From contig NZ_RBWS01000005.1 in NCBI RefSeq assembly GCF_003627955.1, forward strand, positions 368,693 through 432,692: 64,000 bases of DNA, in the 5' to 3' direction. Source of the stretch: Sphingobacterium puteale (GTDB lineage Bacteria; Bacteroidota; Bacteroidia; Sphingobacteriales; Sphingobacteriaceae). Both the position numbers and the translations under genes were made by a program. This document shows, piece after piece, positions 35,384 to 44,500 of this stretch. Numbering within the stretch: the stretch's first letter is position 1; each line of letters begins with the position of its first letter. Under the pieces are notes generated by a model, which worked only from the letters and a program-made list of their open reading frames with translations, was not told the origin of the DNA and ran no database searches.

Positions 35384-35978
35384 AAATAGTAGCCAATATT
35401 AAAAATGATACCACGACCGGGACTACTGTAGACCTGCTTCTATATTTAAGATCTTTCGGAAACATAAGCCCGCGAATAAGAGATAAGCCGACTACTCCAA
35501 TACCTGAAAAAAACAGCCTGATATAAAAACTACTATCAGTGATGTCCATATAGTTTCCACCTATATAATCGATAATATAAATCTGTAACAGAGTGTAGCC
35601 TATTGCAAATAACAAAGAGACAACAGCCCCCTTGATATCTTTTATTCTTAGGAAATTTAAAGCTTGGAGCACAGCGCCGAAAATAACTCCAAAAAACAGG
35701 CAAAAAAATAATATCGCGCTATTTTTATATAGTTTGATAGCATCTTCATCAGTTGTAGCTCCCTCATCCCAAGAATTCTCCTCCGCAAACTCTGCTTCTC
35801 GCTTCTGATTAATCAGCGCTTCGATCTGCTCTGATTCAGCTGGAGCAAAATCTCGCCCCCTATCTTTAAGAATCTCATAAGCATATTGAACAGCATCCGC
35901 TACTGACCTACTACCTGGTTTTATATACTTTTCGAGTTCGTTGTCTGAAAGCTTTTTGATCACACTTTTATTTACCAT
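35361..35978 (-). CDS. Membrane protein with soluble N-terminal domain
   Basis: The 205-aa protein has a ~90-residue soluble N-terminal part with SDNELEKYI and AVQYAYEILKDRGRDF. It then has about four hydrophobic helices (FFCLFFGVIFGAVL, VVSLLFAIGYTLLQIYII, LFFSGIGVVGLSLIRGL, VVVSFLILATIFIM). The N-terminal pattern resembles small accessory membrane proteins of Bacteroidota with unknown role. It is the cargo between modules 1 and 2 and has its own start context. Confidence 0.65.
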   Translation of the reverse strand: MVNKSVIKKLSDNELEKYIKPGSRSVADAVQYAYEILKDRGRDFAPAESEQIEALINQKREAEFAEENSWDEGATTDEDAIKLYKNSAILFFCLFFGVIFGAVLQALNFLRIKDIKGAVVSLLFAIGYTLLQIYIIDYIGGNYMDITDSSFYIRLFFSGIGVVGLSLIRGLMFPKDLKYRSRSTVVPVVVSFLILATIFIMYTTG

Positions 35979-36193
35979 AATTTTCCAGTACTTAAATTAG
36001 TTACCCTTGTTATAACGATATTTACAATGACTATTAATGATCGTCTCATTGCTCACCGGAAAATATGCAGTTCGACGGCAAATTTACCTTCAAAGCAGGA
36101 CATGCCGAAAGTAGTACCAAAAGTTTTTGATGATATAAGTCATTGTCCATTTAATAAGCCAATTCAAGTTATCAAAAATAATTTACTCCAATA
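35979..36193. other. Non-coding gap with a possible gene-start remnant
   Basis: An ATG at 36065 opens a 21-codon frame (MQFDGKFTFKAGHAE...) that reads like the N-terminus of a real protein but stops at 36128. It may be the debris of a former cargo gene. Nothing else is seen before the repeat at 36194. Confidence 0.25.
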
Positions 36194-36418
36194 AAACTAT
36201 TTCAAATTGACTATTGTTCTTACTATATAAAACGGCTATTAGTTACCTTTCTAGAGAAAGGATCAACATAAAAATTGGCGTAGTGCAGTGAAAATCCAAT
36301 TGTCTTTAAAAACATTGGATGACGAAACAAAAAAGAGGAAACGATAAGAAACATAAAAATTACTGTACAGATAAACGCTAAGAGAAAGGGTCTGATGAGA
36401 ATCAGGCCCTTTTGACGT
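36194..36418. repeat. ~225-bp repeat A attached to module 2
   Basis: This segment is almost identical to 49156-49384, which precedes module 5. Both run into the module's left edge. It contains its own hairpin GGGTCTGAT-GAGA-ATCAGGCCC (36388-36409) followed by TTTTG, a terminator for plus-strand cargo. It does not look coding. A short piece of it (AAAAGGGCCTGATG) also precedes module 7. Confidence 0.85.
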
Positions 36419-37058
36419 AAAAAAGCCACATCTCTCGATGTGGCTTTACAACATTTATATATTTATTTGAGATGGCTCTTATTTATATGAGTTGATTGAT
36501 TTGGACACTTTCCAGTCATTGCCCTCGCGCGCTAAGGTAACCACATCTGTCTTGGTGAAGTTCTCAAATTTTAGAGTCACCTTAGCCACCATGTAGTCTG
36601 CTGATTCTTCTATGATGTCTGTGCTTACTGTACAGTTTAGTTTCTCACCTTTTTGTTTTTTTAAGGATTTGATGACTTCTTCACGGCTATGGTTTTGTGC
36701 ATTGAAAGCTTGGATCTTTTGGTTGAAATCTTCGGCGAATAACTGCTCTACTCCCGCCGATTCGCCCTCAGTAGTGACCGCTACATAATGGTCCAGTGCG
36801 AAATCTGCTGTAGTAAGGTTTACGCTTGCTTTTGCTGCTTTTGATCCTGGTCCGTTAGCGGCCATAGCGAATGTTGATACTGCGATTAATGCTGCTGCTG
36901 CGAATGTTTTTACTAGTGTTTTCATAATGTCTTTATTTTGTTGTGTTAGTTTTTTTGTTCTTATTTGTTGATTCAAAACTACAACACAATAGGCCCCTAG
37001 CCTATGGGCTTTAGATCAACGATCAGGAAAACTCGGTGAATGACGGGAATGGGGAGGT
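36419..37058 (-). repeat. Array module copy 2
   Basis: The terminator is at 36423-36447 (AAGCCAC / GTGGCTT). There is no second hairpin. The promoter-side dyad reads GCCCCTAGCCTATGGGC. The right end GGGGAGGT is followed by TTAATGGA, which copy 8 also has, so the conserved block may extend 8 bp further in these two copies. Confidence 0.9.
36479..36925 (-). CDS. Secreted NTF2-like module protein, copy 2
   Basis: This is a 148-aa paralogue. I start it at the ATG at 36925 (MKTLVKTFAAAALIAV), since the signal peptide fits there. An upstream in-frame ATG at 36976 would place 17 polar residues before the signal peptide and lies upstream of the probable transcription start. The central loop reads QKIQAFNAQNHS and the C-terminus VSKSINSYK. 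Compared with copy 1, the differences cluster in the loop and in the T-x-A-R-E-G-N-D-W strand. Confidence 0.78.
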   Translation of the reverse strand: MKTLVKTFAAAALIAVSTFAMAANGPGSKAAKASVNLTTADFALDHYVAVTTEGESAGVEQLFAEDFNQKIQAFNAQNHSREEVIKSLKKQKGEKLNCTVSTDIIEESADYMVAKVTLKFENFTKTDVVTLAREGNDWKVSKSINSYK

Positions 37059-37170
37059 TAATGGACCACTCATGGCAAAGTTCTCTTTTTTAAATTTTGC
37101 AATACAGTATTTATTTGCTTAAATTGGTATAAGAGAGATTTGTAGGAAAAAGTTGCCAATTCGAAAAATC

Positions 37171-37365
37171 ATGGAATCAATCTTTAGAAAACTAATGTGC
37201 TGCCTAATGGTTTTTGAGGTATCATGGATATTTTTTCGCTGTATAAATGGAGGCGCTGATTCTTTTACTCGTGGGCTTTCAATTATGCTCATATCCCAAA
37301 TAGCAATAGTAGTCATGACATTATCAAAACAAAAAAAGAGTAGTTCAGACGATAAGGCTACTTAA
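37171..37365 (+). CDS. Small two-span membrane protein
   Basis: The protein is 64 aa from the ATG at 37171 (MESIFRKLMCC). It has two hydrophobic stretches (CLMVFEVSWIFF and LSIMLISQIAIVVMTL) and a charged tail (KQKKSSSDDKAT). No family is recognised. It is the cargo directly right of module 2. Its stop overlaps the end of the convergent 252-aa gene by 4 bp. Confidence 0.5.
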   Translation: MESIFRKLMCCLMVFEVSWIFFRCINGGADSFTRGLSIMLISQIAIVVMTLSKQKKSSSDDKAT

Positions 37366-38120
37366 GGCTTGATATATTCTTGATAACTCTTTTTGATGTA
37401 CAGGATAATATCATAGTCGGACATGTATTTTACTGTGTCAATATTCGGACGGTACAACTGCATGAAAGTTTGTAGGGAGTCACCTTTAAGGCCCGTCAAA
37501 TTTTGAACCATACGCTTTGAAAAGGTGTTATCAAGATATTGCTCTTCTTCTTCCTTTATTAATTTCTGTTGTAGCTTGGATTGGGGATTACGTTTTTTTC
37601 CTAACATAGAAATTACAGAAAGCACATCAACACTAATCAGCGAGGCCGTACTATTGCTAGCTTGATTAGGGTGTCTCGGGACATTTGAAGAATAGCTTTT
37701 GGTGATGAAAATGTCTTTAAATTTGGGCTTGCTATAATTGAAGGTCTTGGCAAATTCTTCCCGAAACTTTAAGGAATCAGCCTTATAATTTCTTAAAGGA
37801 TTGATCTTGACTTCATCCAACAAAATTGTTGTTCGCTCCATATATATAACCAAATTATCAAGGTTGCTATTACCAACTATATATTTTTCCTCGCGATATC
37901 CGATTGAAGAAAAGGTGATTGTATCTCCAAGCTTAATGTCTGACAATATAAATTTGCCATAGGCATCGGAATAGATATTGCGCGAAGCTAATTTGATCGA
38001 AACACCTATAAGAATATCACCCGAATGCCTATCTTTAATCGTGCCTTTCAGATCTTGTGCAGAAGATAAATTTGCGATAAAGAGCAATAGCAACAACAAC
38101 CTTAGTCTACTCACTTTCAA
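37362..38120 (-). CDS. Secreted protein with carboxypeptidase-regulatory-like domain
   Basis: The 252-aa protein has a signal peptide (LRLLLLLLFIANLSSAQ) and an N-terminal CarboxypepD_reg-like beta-sandwich (DLKGTIKDRHSGDILIGVSI, SDAYGKFILSDI, ITFSSIGYREEKY). This domain is usually seen at the front of TonB-dependent receptors. Here no receptor follows; a ~150-residue unknown region, polar and lysine-rich, takes its place. Stand-alone proteins of this type are frequent in Bacteroidota and probably periplasmic. It is cargo between modules 2 and 3. Confidence 0.78.
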   Translation of the reverse strand: MKVSRLRLLLLLLFIANLSSAQDLKGTIKDRHSGDILIGVSIKLASRNIYSDAYGKFILSDIKLGDTITFSSIGYREEKYIVGNSNLDNLVIYMERTTILLDEVKINPLRNYKADSLKFREEFAKTFNYSKPKFKDIFITKSYSSNVPRHPNQASNSTASLISVDVLSVISMLGKKRNPQSKLQQKLIKEEEEQYLDNTFSKRMVQNLTGLKGDSLQTFMQLYRPNIDTVKYMSDYDIILYIKKSYQEYIKP

Positions 38121-38220
38121 TTAGTTTTAAAATAAAAATATTATAAAACTAAACATTTAGCAAGGTGATTAACTGTTTTTAACGCATGCTGCTTTGATAA
38201 TAACCACCGGCTATCCAAAT

Positions 38221-38853
38221 AAAAAGCCACATCTCGCGATGTGGCTCTACAACATTTATATATTTGACTAAAGGCTCAGTTATTTATAGGAATGGATCGA
38301 CTTGGACACTTCCCAGCTGTCGCCTTCGCGCACCAAAGTCACGAGGTCGGTCTTGGTGAAATTTTCGAACCTCATAGTCACTTTAGCGACCATGTAGTCG
38401 GCCGACTCTTCGATGATATCGGTGGTCACTTTACAGTCCAGCTACTCTCCTTTTTGTTTTTTAAAGAATTTAACAACCGCGCTACGTCCATTGGCAGCTT
38501 CATTAGCCTTCTGGCTGAAATCTTCAGCAAACAGCTGCTCTACGCCTGCCGATTCTCCTTCGGTTGTGACCGCAACATAGTGTTCAAGGGCGAAATCTGC
38601 GGTAGAAAAGTTAATGTTTGCTTTTGCTGATTTGAAGCCTGGTCCTTCAGCTGCCATAGCGAAAGTGGATACTGCGATTAAGGCTGCTGCTGCGAATGTT
38701 TTTACTAGAGTTTTCATAATGTCTTTATTTTATTGTGTTAGTTTTTTATCTGTTCTTATTTGTTGACTCAAAACTACAACACAATACGCTCCTAGCCTAT
38801 CGACTTTAGACTAACGGACAGGAAAACTCGGTGAATGGTGGGAATGGGGAGGT
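38221..38853 (-). repeat. Array module copy 3
   Basis: The terminator is a perfect 9-bp stem, AGCCACATC (38225-38233) with GATGTGGCT (38238-38246). There is no second hairpin. The right part is almost identical to copy 1. The gene is inactivated by a nonsense codon. Confidence 0.9.
38280..38717 (-). pseudogene. Secreted NTF2-like module protein, copy 3, nonsense-truncated
   Basis: The frame matches the other copies over its whole length. However, the Lys codon of the conserved KKQKGEKLNC motif is TAG (complement at about 38439-38441), stopping the protein after 91 residues. The remaining codons after the stop stay intact and in frame to TAA at 38280 (VSKSIHSYK end). The inactivation is therefore recent: one substitution. 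The signal peptide and promoter are intact. The 3' part resembles copy 8 (RFENFTK). Confidence 0.85.
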
Positions 38854-39230
38854 GAGCCTGGTTCGTATCAGATTCGTACCACGTTCGAATCATCAACAAA
38901 TGATGTACAGGCGACATACAGACCCTGACCAGTCTTTGAACAGGGAAAAACTGTCCAGAGACTGTGCAACAATAGATCCATACTTGTTCCGCCCAGAAGG
39001 CTTTCCGAAGGAGGTACGAACACAACCCCAACAAAAGTTATTTAAACTCATCCCCGAATAACAAATTTTCGTAATTGATAAAATCAAAATTTTCATTTAA
39101 GGCTAGCTTTTACACAGGAAGAATACCTGGATATCTAATTTATTGGAAAGGCACTTCCCTAATCTTACAAACCTTGGAAAATACCTCATTTAGGATATTT
39201 TGAAATTGTCTTTTTTATACTTTAGATCTA
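38854..39230. other. Cargo segment without a convincing gene
   Basis: Both strands have open frames over 38854-39061 (plus-strand GFPKEVRTQPQQKLFKLIP, minus-strand TSFGKPSGRNKYGSIVAQ). Neither has a good start outside the module or a recognised family. This may be a degraded gene or non-coding repeat. The rest is AT-rich. Confidence 0.3.
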
Positions 39231-40235
39231 TTAAAAATCACCTACAATTTCATCAAATTGAGCGTTGAAATATTCACTTAGCATAGCACTATTGGAAGCT
39301 TCAATCGCAGCAAATATCTTCTTCTTATGTGGTGGTATCTTGGACTTTGCTTTGAACCAAAGCACATAGGTTTTACCTTTTTTTAACTTCTCTGCAGATT
39401 TTTGAATCACCCACGATGATTTATTATCCTCATCTTTGAAAAGAGCCATTTTATTAAAGTAGGAAACGTCTATATCGTCAACATTTCTATCACTATCTAG
39501 CAGATAAAAACTGTCTTCTCCCTTTTCAAAGGTATGGAAATACCAATAGAGATATCCATCAATTGTAGGTGTAAACTTAAAACCTGAGTAATAGGCATCT
39601 CCAACCATCAGTGGGTTTTCATAAAATGTATACGTTGCAAAACTTTTATCCTTGGTGTTCGGCAATGTTAAATTAAAAAAGTATCTGTTGATATCAACCG
39701 CTTTGACTTTATCATAAAATACTTTTTTGTCGGCTTTGCTTTTAATTTCATTACGTTCTTTTTGAGCCTCCATCTCTTTAGCTTCCGCGTCAGCCAGTTT
39801 CAAATCTTTCGTGATTTTATCGAATAAAAACACTAGGCTGTCGGCTTTAACCTTCGTGAAATTACCAATTCGGAAGAGAATAGTTGACTTTGTCGTTTTT
39901 CCAGATTGCTCACTAGTTACCGCTTCTATTCCATCTCCTGAAAATTCATAATAACCCTGATTAAGTTTATATTTTATTTTCCCTTGAATTTTAAAAACAG
40001 ATTTGGCTGTTTCAAAATCAGCATTCTTCCCTGTCAGAGTGGCGACGCTGTCCAATGAAATCGAATACCGTTGTAAATTATATTTCCCGTCAATTGTTTG
40101 GACATTTCCGCTCTTCAACAATGAGTACCAAGTTTTCAAACTCTCCTTCGCAGTGGTCATTGCCGACTGTCCATTTGTTATTGTCGTATTAAATACGTAA
40201 GCTAACAGTAATATGATTATTTTCAATGTTTTCAT
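39231..40235 (-). CDS. Secreted protein of unknown function
   Basis: The protein is 334 aa from the ATG at 40235 (MKTLKIIILLLAYVFNTTITNGQ signal peptide). The mature protein has an N-terminal strand/helix region (about 25-130). A charged helix (KDLKLADAEAKEMEAQKERNEIKSK, about 142-170) follows, and then a beta-rich C-terminal half with many aromatic residues (YLYWYFHTF) resembling a sandwich domain. No family or catalytic motif is recognised. Cargo between modules 3 and 4. Confidence 0.65.
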   Translation of the reverse strand: MKTLKIIILLLAYVFNTTITNGQSAMTTAKESLKTWYSLLKSGNVQTIDGKYNLQRYSISLDSVATLTGKNADFETAKSVFKIQGKIKYKLNQGYYEFSGDGIEAVTSEQSGKTTKSTILFRIGNFTKVKADSLVFLFDKITKDLKLADAEAKEMEAQKERNEIKSKADKKVFYDKVKAVDINRYFFNLTLPNTKDKSFATYTFYENPLMVGDAYYSGFKFTPTIDGYLYWYFHTFEKGEDSFYLLDSDRNVDDIDVSYFNKMALFKDEDNKSSWVIQKSAEKLKKGKTYVLWFKAKSKIPPHKKKIFAAIEASNSAMLSEYFNAQFDEIVGDF

Positions 40236-40372
40236 GGCCAATATTTTTAATCAAATAAAACCATTTTTACATCGCTATTCAATACCCCATTTAGGGTATT
40301 TTTCGAATAGGAATATTATCTACCAATGTGTTAATAATCAAACAAAGTTTTTATTTTAATACAATAAAAAAC

Positions 40373-40380
40373 TATCTTTG
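40373..40380 (+). promoter_or_regulatory. TAnnTTTG -7 box of the ncRNA candidate
   Basis: TATCTTTG matches the Bacteroidota -7 consensus. A T-rich -33 region (GTTTTTATTT) lies at suitable spacing. The expected start is near 40387, and there is no ORF behind it, only the structured segment ending in a terminator. Confidence 0.55.
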
Positions 40381-40387
40381 CATCAAA

Positions 40388-40685
40388 TGTCTATTTCAAT
40401 TTTAGGCTTTTTGAAAATTATATATTGGTTTTTAAAGGTCCTGTACGCAGGTCTTCAACTCCAACATTGGTTTCGACGCAATCAGAAGTAATAAATCTAT
40501 TGTTAGTCGTTTATTCAACGAGCCCAGGATTTAGGTCACCGACGAGTGGCCGGCGGAGTTATTACCGTTCAAAAAGATCATAGAACTGATGCCTCACGGG
40601 GCAAAATGTTAAGAAAGAAAAGATGTCAGGGGAATAGGCAAGCATATACTCCGGAAGCGTGGATAACATTATCCCCGCTTTTTTG
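40388..40685 (+). ncRNA. Structured non-coding RNA candidate, ~300 nt
   Basis: The segment between a TAnnTTTG box and a strong terminator has no long plus-strand frame but several stable hairpins. These are CCTG-TACG-CAGG, TCGTT-TATTC-AACGA, GGTCAC-CGACGA-GTGGCC and TGCC-TCACGG-GGCA. It is more GC-rich than its surroundings, as expected for a structural RNA. It has a GGTTTCGAC string reminiscent of tmRNA 5' ends. However, I see no tag-peptide frame ending in ALAA, no T-arm and no CCA, so I do not call it tmRNA. RNase P and SRP signatures are also absent. 6S-like or a lineage-specific regulatory RNA remain possible. Confidence 0.55.
40655..40685 (+). terminator. Intrinsic terminator of the ncRNA candidate
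   Basis: The stem is AAGCG-(T)-GGATAA / TTATCC-(C)-CGCTT with a 2-nt CA gap at the tip, followed directly by a run of six T. Confidence 0.85.
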
Positions 40686-41047
40686 TTTTCTGATAGGGCT
40701 TATAACGGAATACATGATCTTTTAATATCAGATATCTCTCTTTATTGAAAGTTATTTGTATATAGCGGACTAATCTCAATAAATTTATCAAATACGCCTT
40801 GTATTTCAGGTAAAATACCAGCTTTTTTAAATATTGATGCATTGTCAAAAATGGCAATGCATCAAATGCAATATTGAGATCGACCAAATCTTCATGAGCT
40901 GACACTAATTCTTTAAGCTGTTTTGATTTTCCTTAACTAAACATTCCTTTTCTAATTGAAAATACAGTAAATTTCAGATTGTAGGATCTTTTCCTCGCTC
41001 AAAATCAAATTCCTGAGATTTTTTTTAGAAATATAGCTTTCTTCTTA

Positions 41048-42286
41048 TCAAATCTGTATAAACTCGTCGAAATCATCTGCTTTACCAAAAAGATAATTAG
41101 CGATGGATGCACTGTTTTTCACATTGTCTTCCGGTCGTACAAAAAGCTTGATATACCCGAAAAGGGAACCGCAGCCGGCAGTTTCAAACAGCGTACGGAG
41201 TCGTTGATCATGCTCAATATCATAATCCAAAAATGCAGTGACACGGTCTATCATTAGATATTTTGCGTCTTCTTTTTCCAAGCCCACGAGCTCTTTGAGC
41301 TTTGTGCCTTCGGGAGTACCTTCATTCGTCAGAAAAAGAAAGGTACGTATCACCCATTTATCACCGTGATAGCTCACCAGAAAATAGCCGATCTTGTGCC
41401 TGGCACAATAACAGGCGATGAGTACCTGTCCACGATAGACAATTACCTCCGGTTTACCGTGAATAAAAGTCTTAGCAAGATAAACCTGTACGTAGCCTTT
41501 GGGACTATAGCTGCGCTCCTCAAAACGATTGAGTGCATGGTGCTGTATATAGAGTGGTTTGGCTTCTGTATCGGAAATATGGGTGATACCGAACCGCGCC
41601 GGATCGAACTGTATCCATTGCGTCCAGTCGCCTACGAAAACCGAGGCGTCGCCGATGGCCACAATTGGTCGAGTGATACCATCGATCTCCTGCTTATCTA
41701 ATTTGTTTTTCAGCCGCCGCAAACGGATCTGATTTCTCCCGCCGGGCTTAGTCAGTGCCAGGTCGGATACATCAAACTGCAAGGTACCTTTAACGGGATC
41801 GTAAAACTGCTCATTCGTAAAACTCAAGACATTGAAAATATGGTTCTTCGTCTGTAACAGCCAGTCTCCGGAGGTGAAGTAGGGCGCAAAAGCAGCCCTC
41901 ATCTTGACATGTTCTTTAATACAGTGGTTAGAAACGAACTGCACAAAATGAACAATTAGCGCCAAATCCGTGAAAAAAGTTGGAATGGAGATCTCTTCGC
42001 CCGTTGGTAGGGTCAACGTGTATTTTTTTATAAAGCTGGTTATACTTGCCCGGTAACCGTCCCTAGTCTGAGCGTCCGCAATAACGTCTTCATCAACGAT
42101 AATCTTTAGCGCCGGATAGCGTTTTTCAAAAAACTGTGCCAATAGCTTTGGGGGAAGCATCTCAAAATAACCCGGACCGACCATTTTTTCGAAAAGTAGC
42201 TTCATCGACTTTGTAGAGGCCTGATATCTTTCTCGTGTCTCTTTACTGGAATTGACTGGAGCTTTGGTTTTCTTTTTTCTTTTCAT
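41048..42286 (-). CDS. Unknown 412-aa protein, third gene of an operon
   Basis: No family is recognised with confidence. The N-terminus is very basic (MKRKKKTKAP). The middle has HHALNRFEERSYSPKGYV, followed ~60 residues later by GDKWVIRTFLFLTNEG. This order (HAxxRxxER ... strand ... KW-x-I-x-T-x-L) vaguely resembles the DUF4258/RelE-like small toxin fold embedded in a larger protein, but it is only a hint. It follows the 432-aa gene by 2 bp. It is cytosolic. Confidence 0.6.
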   Translation of the reverse strand: MKRKKKTKAPVNSSKETRERYQASTKSMKLLFEKMVGPGYFEMLPPKLLAQFFEKRYPALKIIVDEDVIADAQTRDGYRASITSFIKKYTLTLPTGEEISIPTFFTDLALIVHFVQFVSNHCIKEHVKMRAAFAPYFTSGDWLLQTKNHIFNVLSFTNEQFYDPVKGTLQFDVSDLALTKPGGRNQIRLRRLKNKLDKQEIDGITRPIVAIGDASVFVGDWTQWIQFDPARFGITHISDTEAKPLYIQHHALNRFEERSYSPKGYVQVYLAKTFIHGKPEVIVYRGQVLIACYCARHKIGYFLVSYHGDKWVIRTFLFLTNEGTPEGTKLKELVGLEKEDAKYLMIDRVTAFLDYDIEHDQRLRTLFETAGCGSLFGYIKLFVRPEDNVKNSASIANYLFGKADDFDEFIQI

Positions 42287-42288
42287 AT

Positions 42289-43587
42289 TTACATCTCCCC
42301 CTCCTCAAAAGGATCTTGAGCGGCGACAATCAATGATTCTGCCAACAGCATAAACATGTTCTTGCTATCAGATTCCATGGCATAGCCAACCTCCAGAAGT
42401 GCCGGCACCATCCTGTCATAGATGTCCTTGGTTTTCCTGACTTTATGCTCCACAGCATTTATATTATTGCCTGAACGCATATAAACATGCGTTAAATAGC
42501 CGAATAGCTCATCCTGCCTGCCGCTGTAGGACTCATCATACCAGTTTTCGTTGGCTTCATCCAGCATCATCAGCCATACACATATTTTATTAAACTTTTG
42601 ACTTTTAACGTAATCCTCCTGATCTGTGAGGTGGTCGATCTCAAACATCAACAGCATATTCACATCGTTCTGCTGATAAGCATGATCCAGAATGCGGATT
42701 AGATCGCTCTTTTGGATATCACCGGTATCGGTAATCGTAAGCTCATCGGTCATACGCTGCATAAGCGTATGATAAAGCTCAACCACTTTTGGAGGTTTGT
42801 CCCTTTCGCCCTTTTCTGTAAAATGCGATAAGGGTGTAAACCCGAGATGGTCTTGTAGGTATTGGTCCATGATCGCCCCTCCCTCTTTACTTTCGTCCAG
42901 TTTGTCCAGGGGTAGATCCAGATTGGGGACGACCATATTCAGTATCCGGCCAAATTCCTCCAGTCCCAGATCTCCGGCATAGGGCTGATTGGTATAACTG
43001 GTATAAAACTCGAGCTGAGCTGCACCGGGCGTACACAGCTCAAAGGATTGATCGCAGACCGTAATAATCGCCTCGGCCACGGTTTGTTTCTCACCTTCGG
43101 CCAGGCTAAATCTTTTCATCTGCTCATCCAGCTGCTCTGCCATCCAAAAGTAGGCCTCGGCCAGCCGATCCGCCGATTCGCCCATAACCCGATGATAACA
43201 TGCTCTGACTTCCTTCTCAAGTGCTTTACTCTTGGCACGGCTCTGCTTGAGACGTAGATATTCTCGTTTGGCCTCGTAAAAATTTTCTATCAGCTGATTT
43301 CTATTGTAACAGCGCGCAATGATCCTTAAGCAATTTTTTTGTTCCTCTGAAAATACATCATCTTCCAAATGAGCGAAAGCGCTATCAAAAGTCCGTTTGA
43401 TTGCATCTGCGGGTGGAGGTTGTACGCTAACGGGAATATCCAGGCATTGGAGCAGGAGACATTCGCACAGATGGGTAAAACGCTGGTCACTTACCTGATA
43501 GTTCTTAACTTCAAACAAGAGATCATCAATGGAGTTCAATAATTGTCCATCAACATTCCCAACAAAAAAATCCAGCGAACTTTGCAT
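42289..43587 (-). CDS. Unknown 432-aa helical protein, second gene of an operon
   Basis: The protein is acidic and almost entirely helical by composition, with no membrane segment and no motif I recognise. The helical pattern suggests a repeat or scaffold protein. It is adjacent to the 180-aa gene (stop and start abut at 43587/43588) and to the 412-aa gene (2-bp gap), so the three are an operon. Confidence 0.65.
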   Translation of the reverse strand: MQSSLDFFVGNVDGQLLNSIDDLLFEVKNYQVSDQRFTHLCECLLLQCLDIPVSVQPPPADAIKRTFDSAFAHLEDDVFSEEQKNCLRIIARCYNRNQLIENFYEAKREYLRLKQSRAKSKALEKEVRACYHRVMGESADRLAEAYFWMAEQLDEQMKRFSLAEGEKQTVAEAIITVCDQSFELCTPGAAQLEFYTSYTNQPYAGDLGLEEFGRILNMVVPNLDLPLDKLDESKEGGAIMDQYLQDHLGFTPLSHFTEKGERDKPPKVVELYHTLMQRMTDELTITDTGDIQKSDLIRILDHAYQQNDVNMLLMFEIDHLTDQEDYVKSQKFNKICVWLMMLDEANENWYDESYSGRQDELFGYLTHVYMRSGNNINAVEHKVRKTKDIYDRMVPALLEVGYAMESDSKNMFMLLAESLIVAAQDPFEEGEM

Positions 43588-44130
43588 TTATGTAGCAACA
43601 TCCATTGCAAATTTCCTCAATATCGGGTAACGGTCTGCCATATCCCGCAAATGGCTGGGCCGGATATAAAAGTCTAAATAATCCGACTCTGTCTCTGCTG
43701 GCTCATAGGCCATGATGTGACCATTCTGCCAAAATAGACGACATTGCCTCTCAGCAAAAGGGCTCTGCTCCTGCTCATTGGCAAATCTAGCAACGCAGCT
43801 ACCAGACACTTGGATATGAAAAGTAACAATGGGCTGTGCGGGAATAGTGTAGATTTCTTTTTCATTTACGATAAAACAGCCGGAGAAGCAACCGGTAATA
43901 TTTTTGCCATAGAGGTAATGACATTTGACGGTAGAATCGCCAAAAATATGTTCTTGAAAATGCACAATGGTGCCCTGATCTGATAAATTAAATTTAGCAT
44001 TTGGTTTTGGAGCCTCTGGTGTATCACTGAGAAATACCTGTAACACGGAATGTTGATCTGTTGACTCTAGGTTCATATGGATAACGGTTAAATAGCTAAT
44101 GATTCCTACAGCGCTGCTGCAAGATATCAT
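43588..44130 (-). CDS. Unknown 180-aa protein resembling an AraC-type sensor domain without HTH
   Basis: The strand pattern (GTIVHFQEHIF, IYTIPAQPIVTFHIQ) and the C-terminal YLDFYIRPSHLRDMADRYPIL resemble the N-terminal cupin-like domain and linker of AraC-family regulators. No helix-turn-helix follows. The gene may start at 44130 or at the internal ATG at 44076 (MNLESTDQ), which fits the domain better. The stop abuts the start of the 432-aa gene. A role as ligand or partner sensor is an inference. Confidence 0.5.
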   Translation of the reverse strand: MISCSSAVGIISYLTVIHMNLESTDQHSVLQVFLSDTPEAPKPNAKFNLSDQGTIVHFQEHIFGDSTVKCHYLYGKNITGCFSGCFIVNEKEIYTIPAQPIVTFHIQVSGSCVARFANEQEQSPFAERQCRLFWQNGHIMAYEPAETESDYLDFYIRPSHLRDMADRYPILRKFAMDVAT

Positions 44131-44500
44131 CAGTTTATAATCAAAAAATATAGCTTAATGATCAGTCAATGATCTGACCGAACTGTTTATAATTTTAAGA
44201 TAGGAAAATTTAATTAATTAAACAAAAACAGATAACAGATTGCGATGACTGGTGTTGCCATTAAACTTTGTAAGCAGATTAATACTGTCTAGGCCGAAAA
44301 GCTTTATTTTCCGACAAAAATTATAGCAGCCCCTAGCAGTCTTTGTTTTCACCAAACAATCGTGTCCTCCAATGAATTATGAAAATATAGCTTGAATCAG
44401 ATTATGAATTAAGCAATAATAGGTGTATATTCATTAAGAGGTAAATCTGTTTGAGATAATAAATGCTATTAAAAACGGAGACTAAACCATAAATTAAGCC
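44131..44500. other. Intergenic region between divergent genes
   Basis: The 370 AT-rich bases must hold the promoters of the minus-strand three-gene operon and of the plus-strand 328-aa gene. The string ATATAGCTT occurs near both ends and again at 41031. Close direct copies TGATCAG/TGATCTG lie at about 44159-44177. No clear -7 box or gene was found. Confidence 0.35.

Noticed and set aside
40420..40685. tmRNA (ssrA) suggested by GGTTTCGAC near the 5' end
   Set aside because: No tag-peptide reading frame ending in ALAA, no T-arm and no CCA end. Kept as an unassigned ncRNA.
40669..40905. Minus-strand 78-codon frame with GTG start
   Set aside because: No ATG or ribosome-binding site, the end runs through the terminator of the ncRNA, and there is no recognisable family. 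It may be a gene remnant but is not supported as a CDS.
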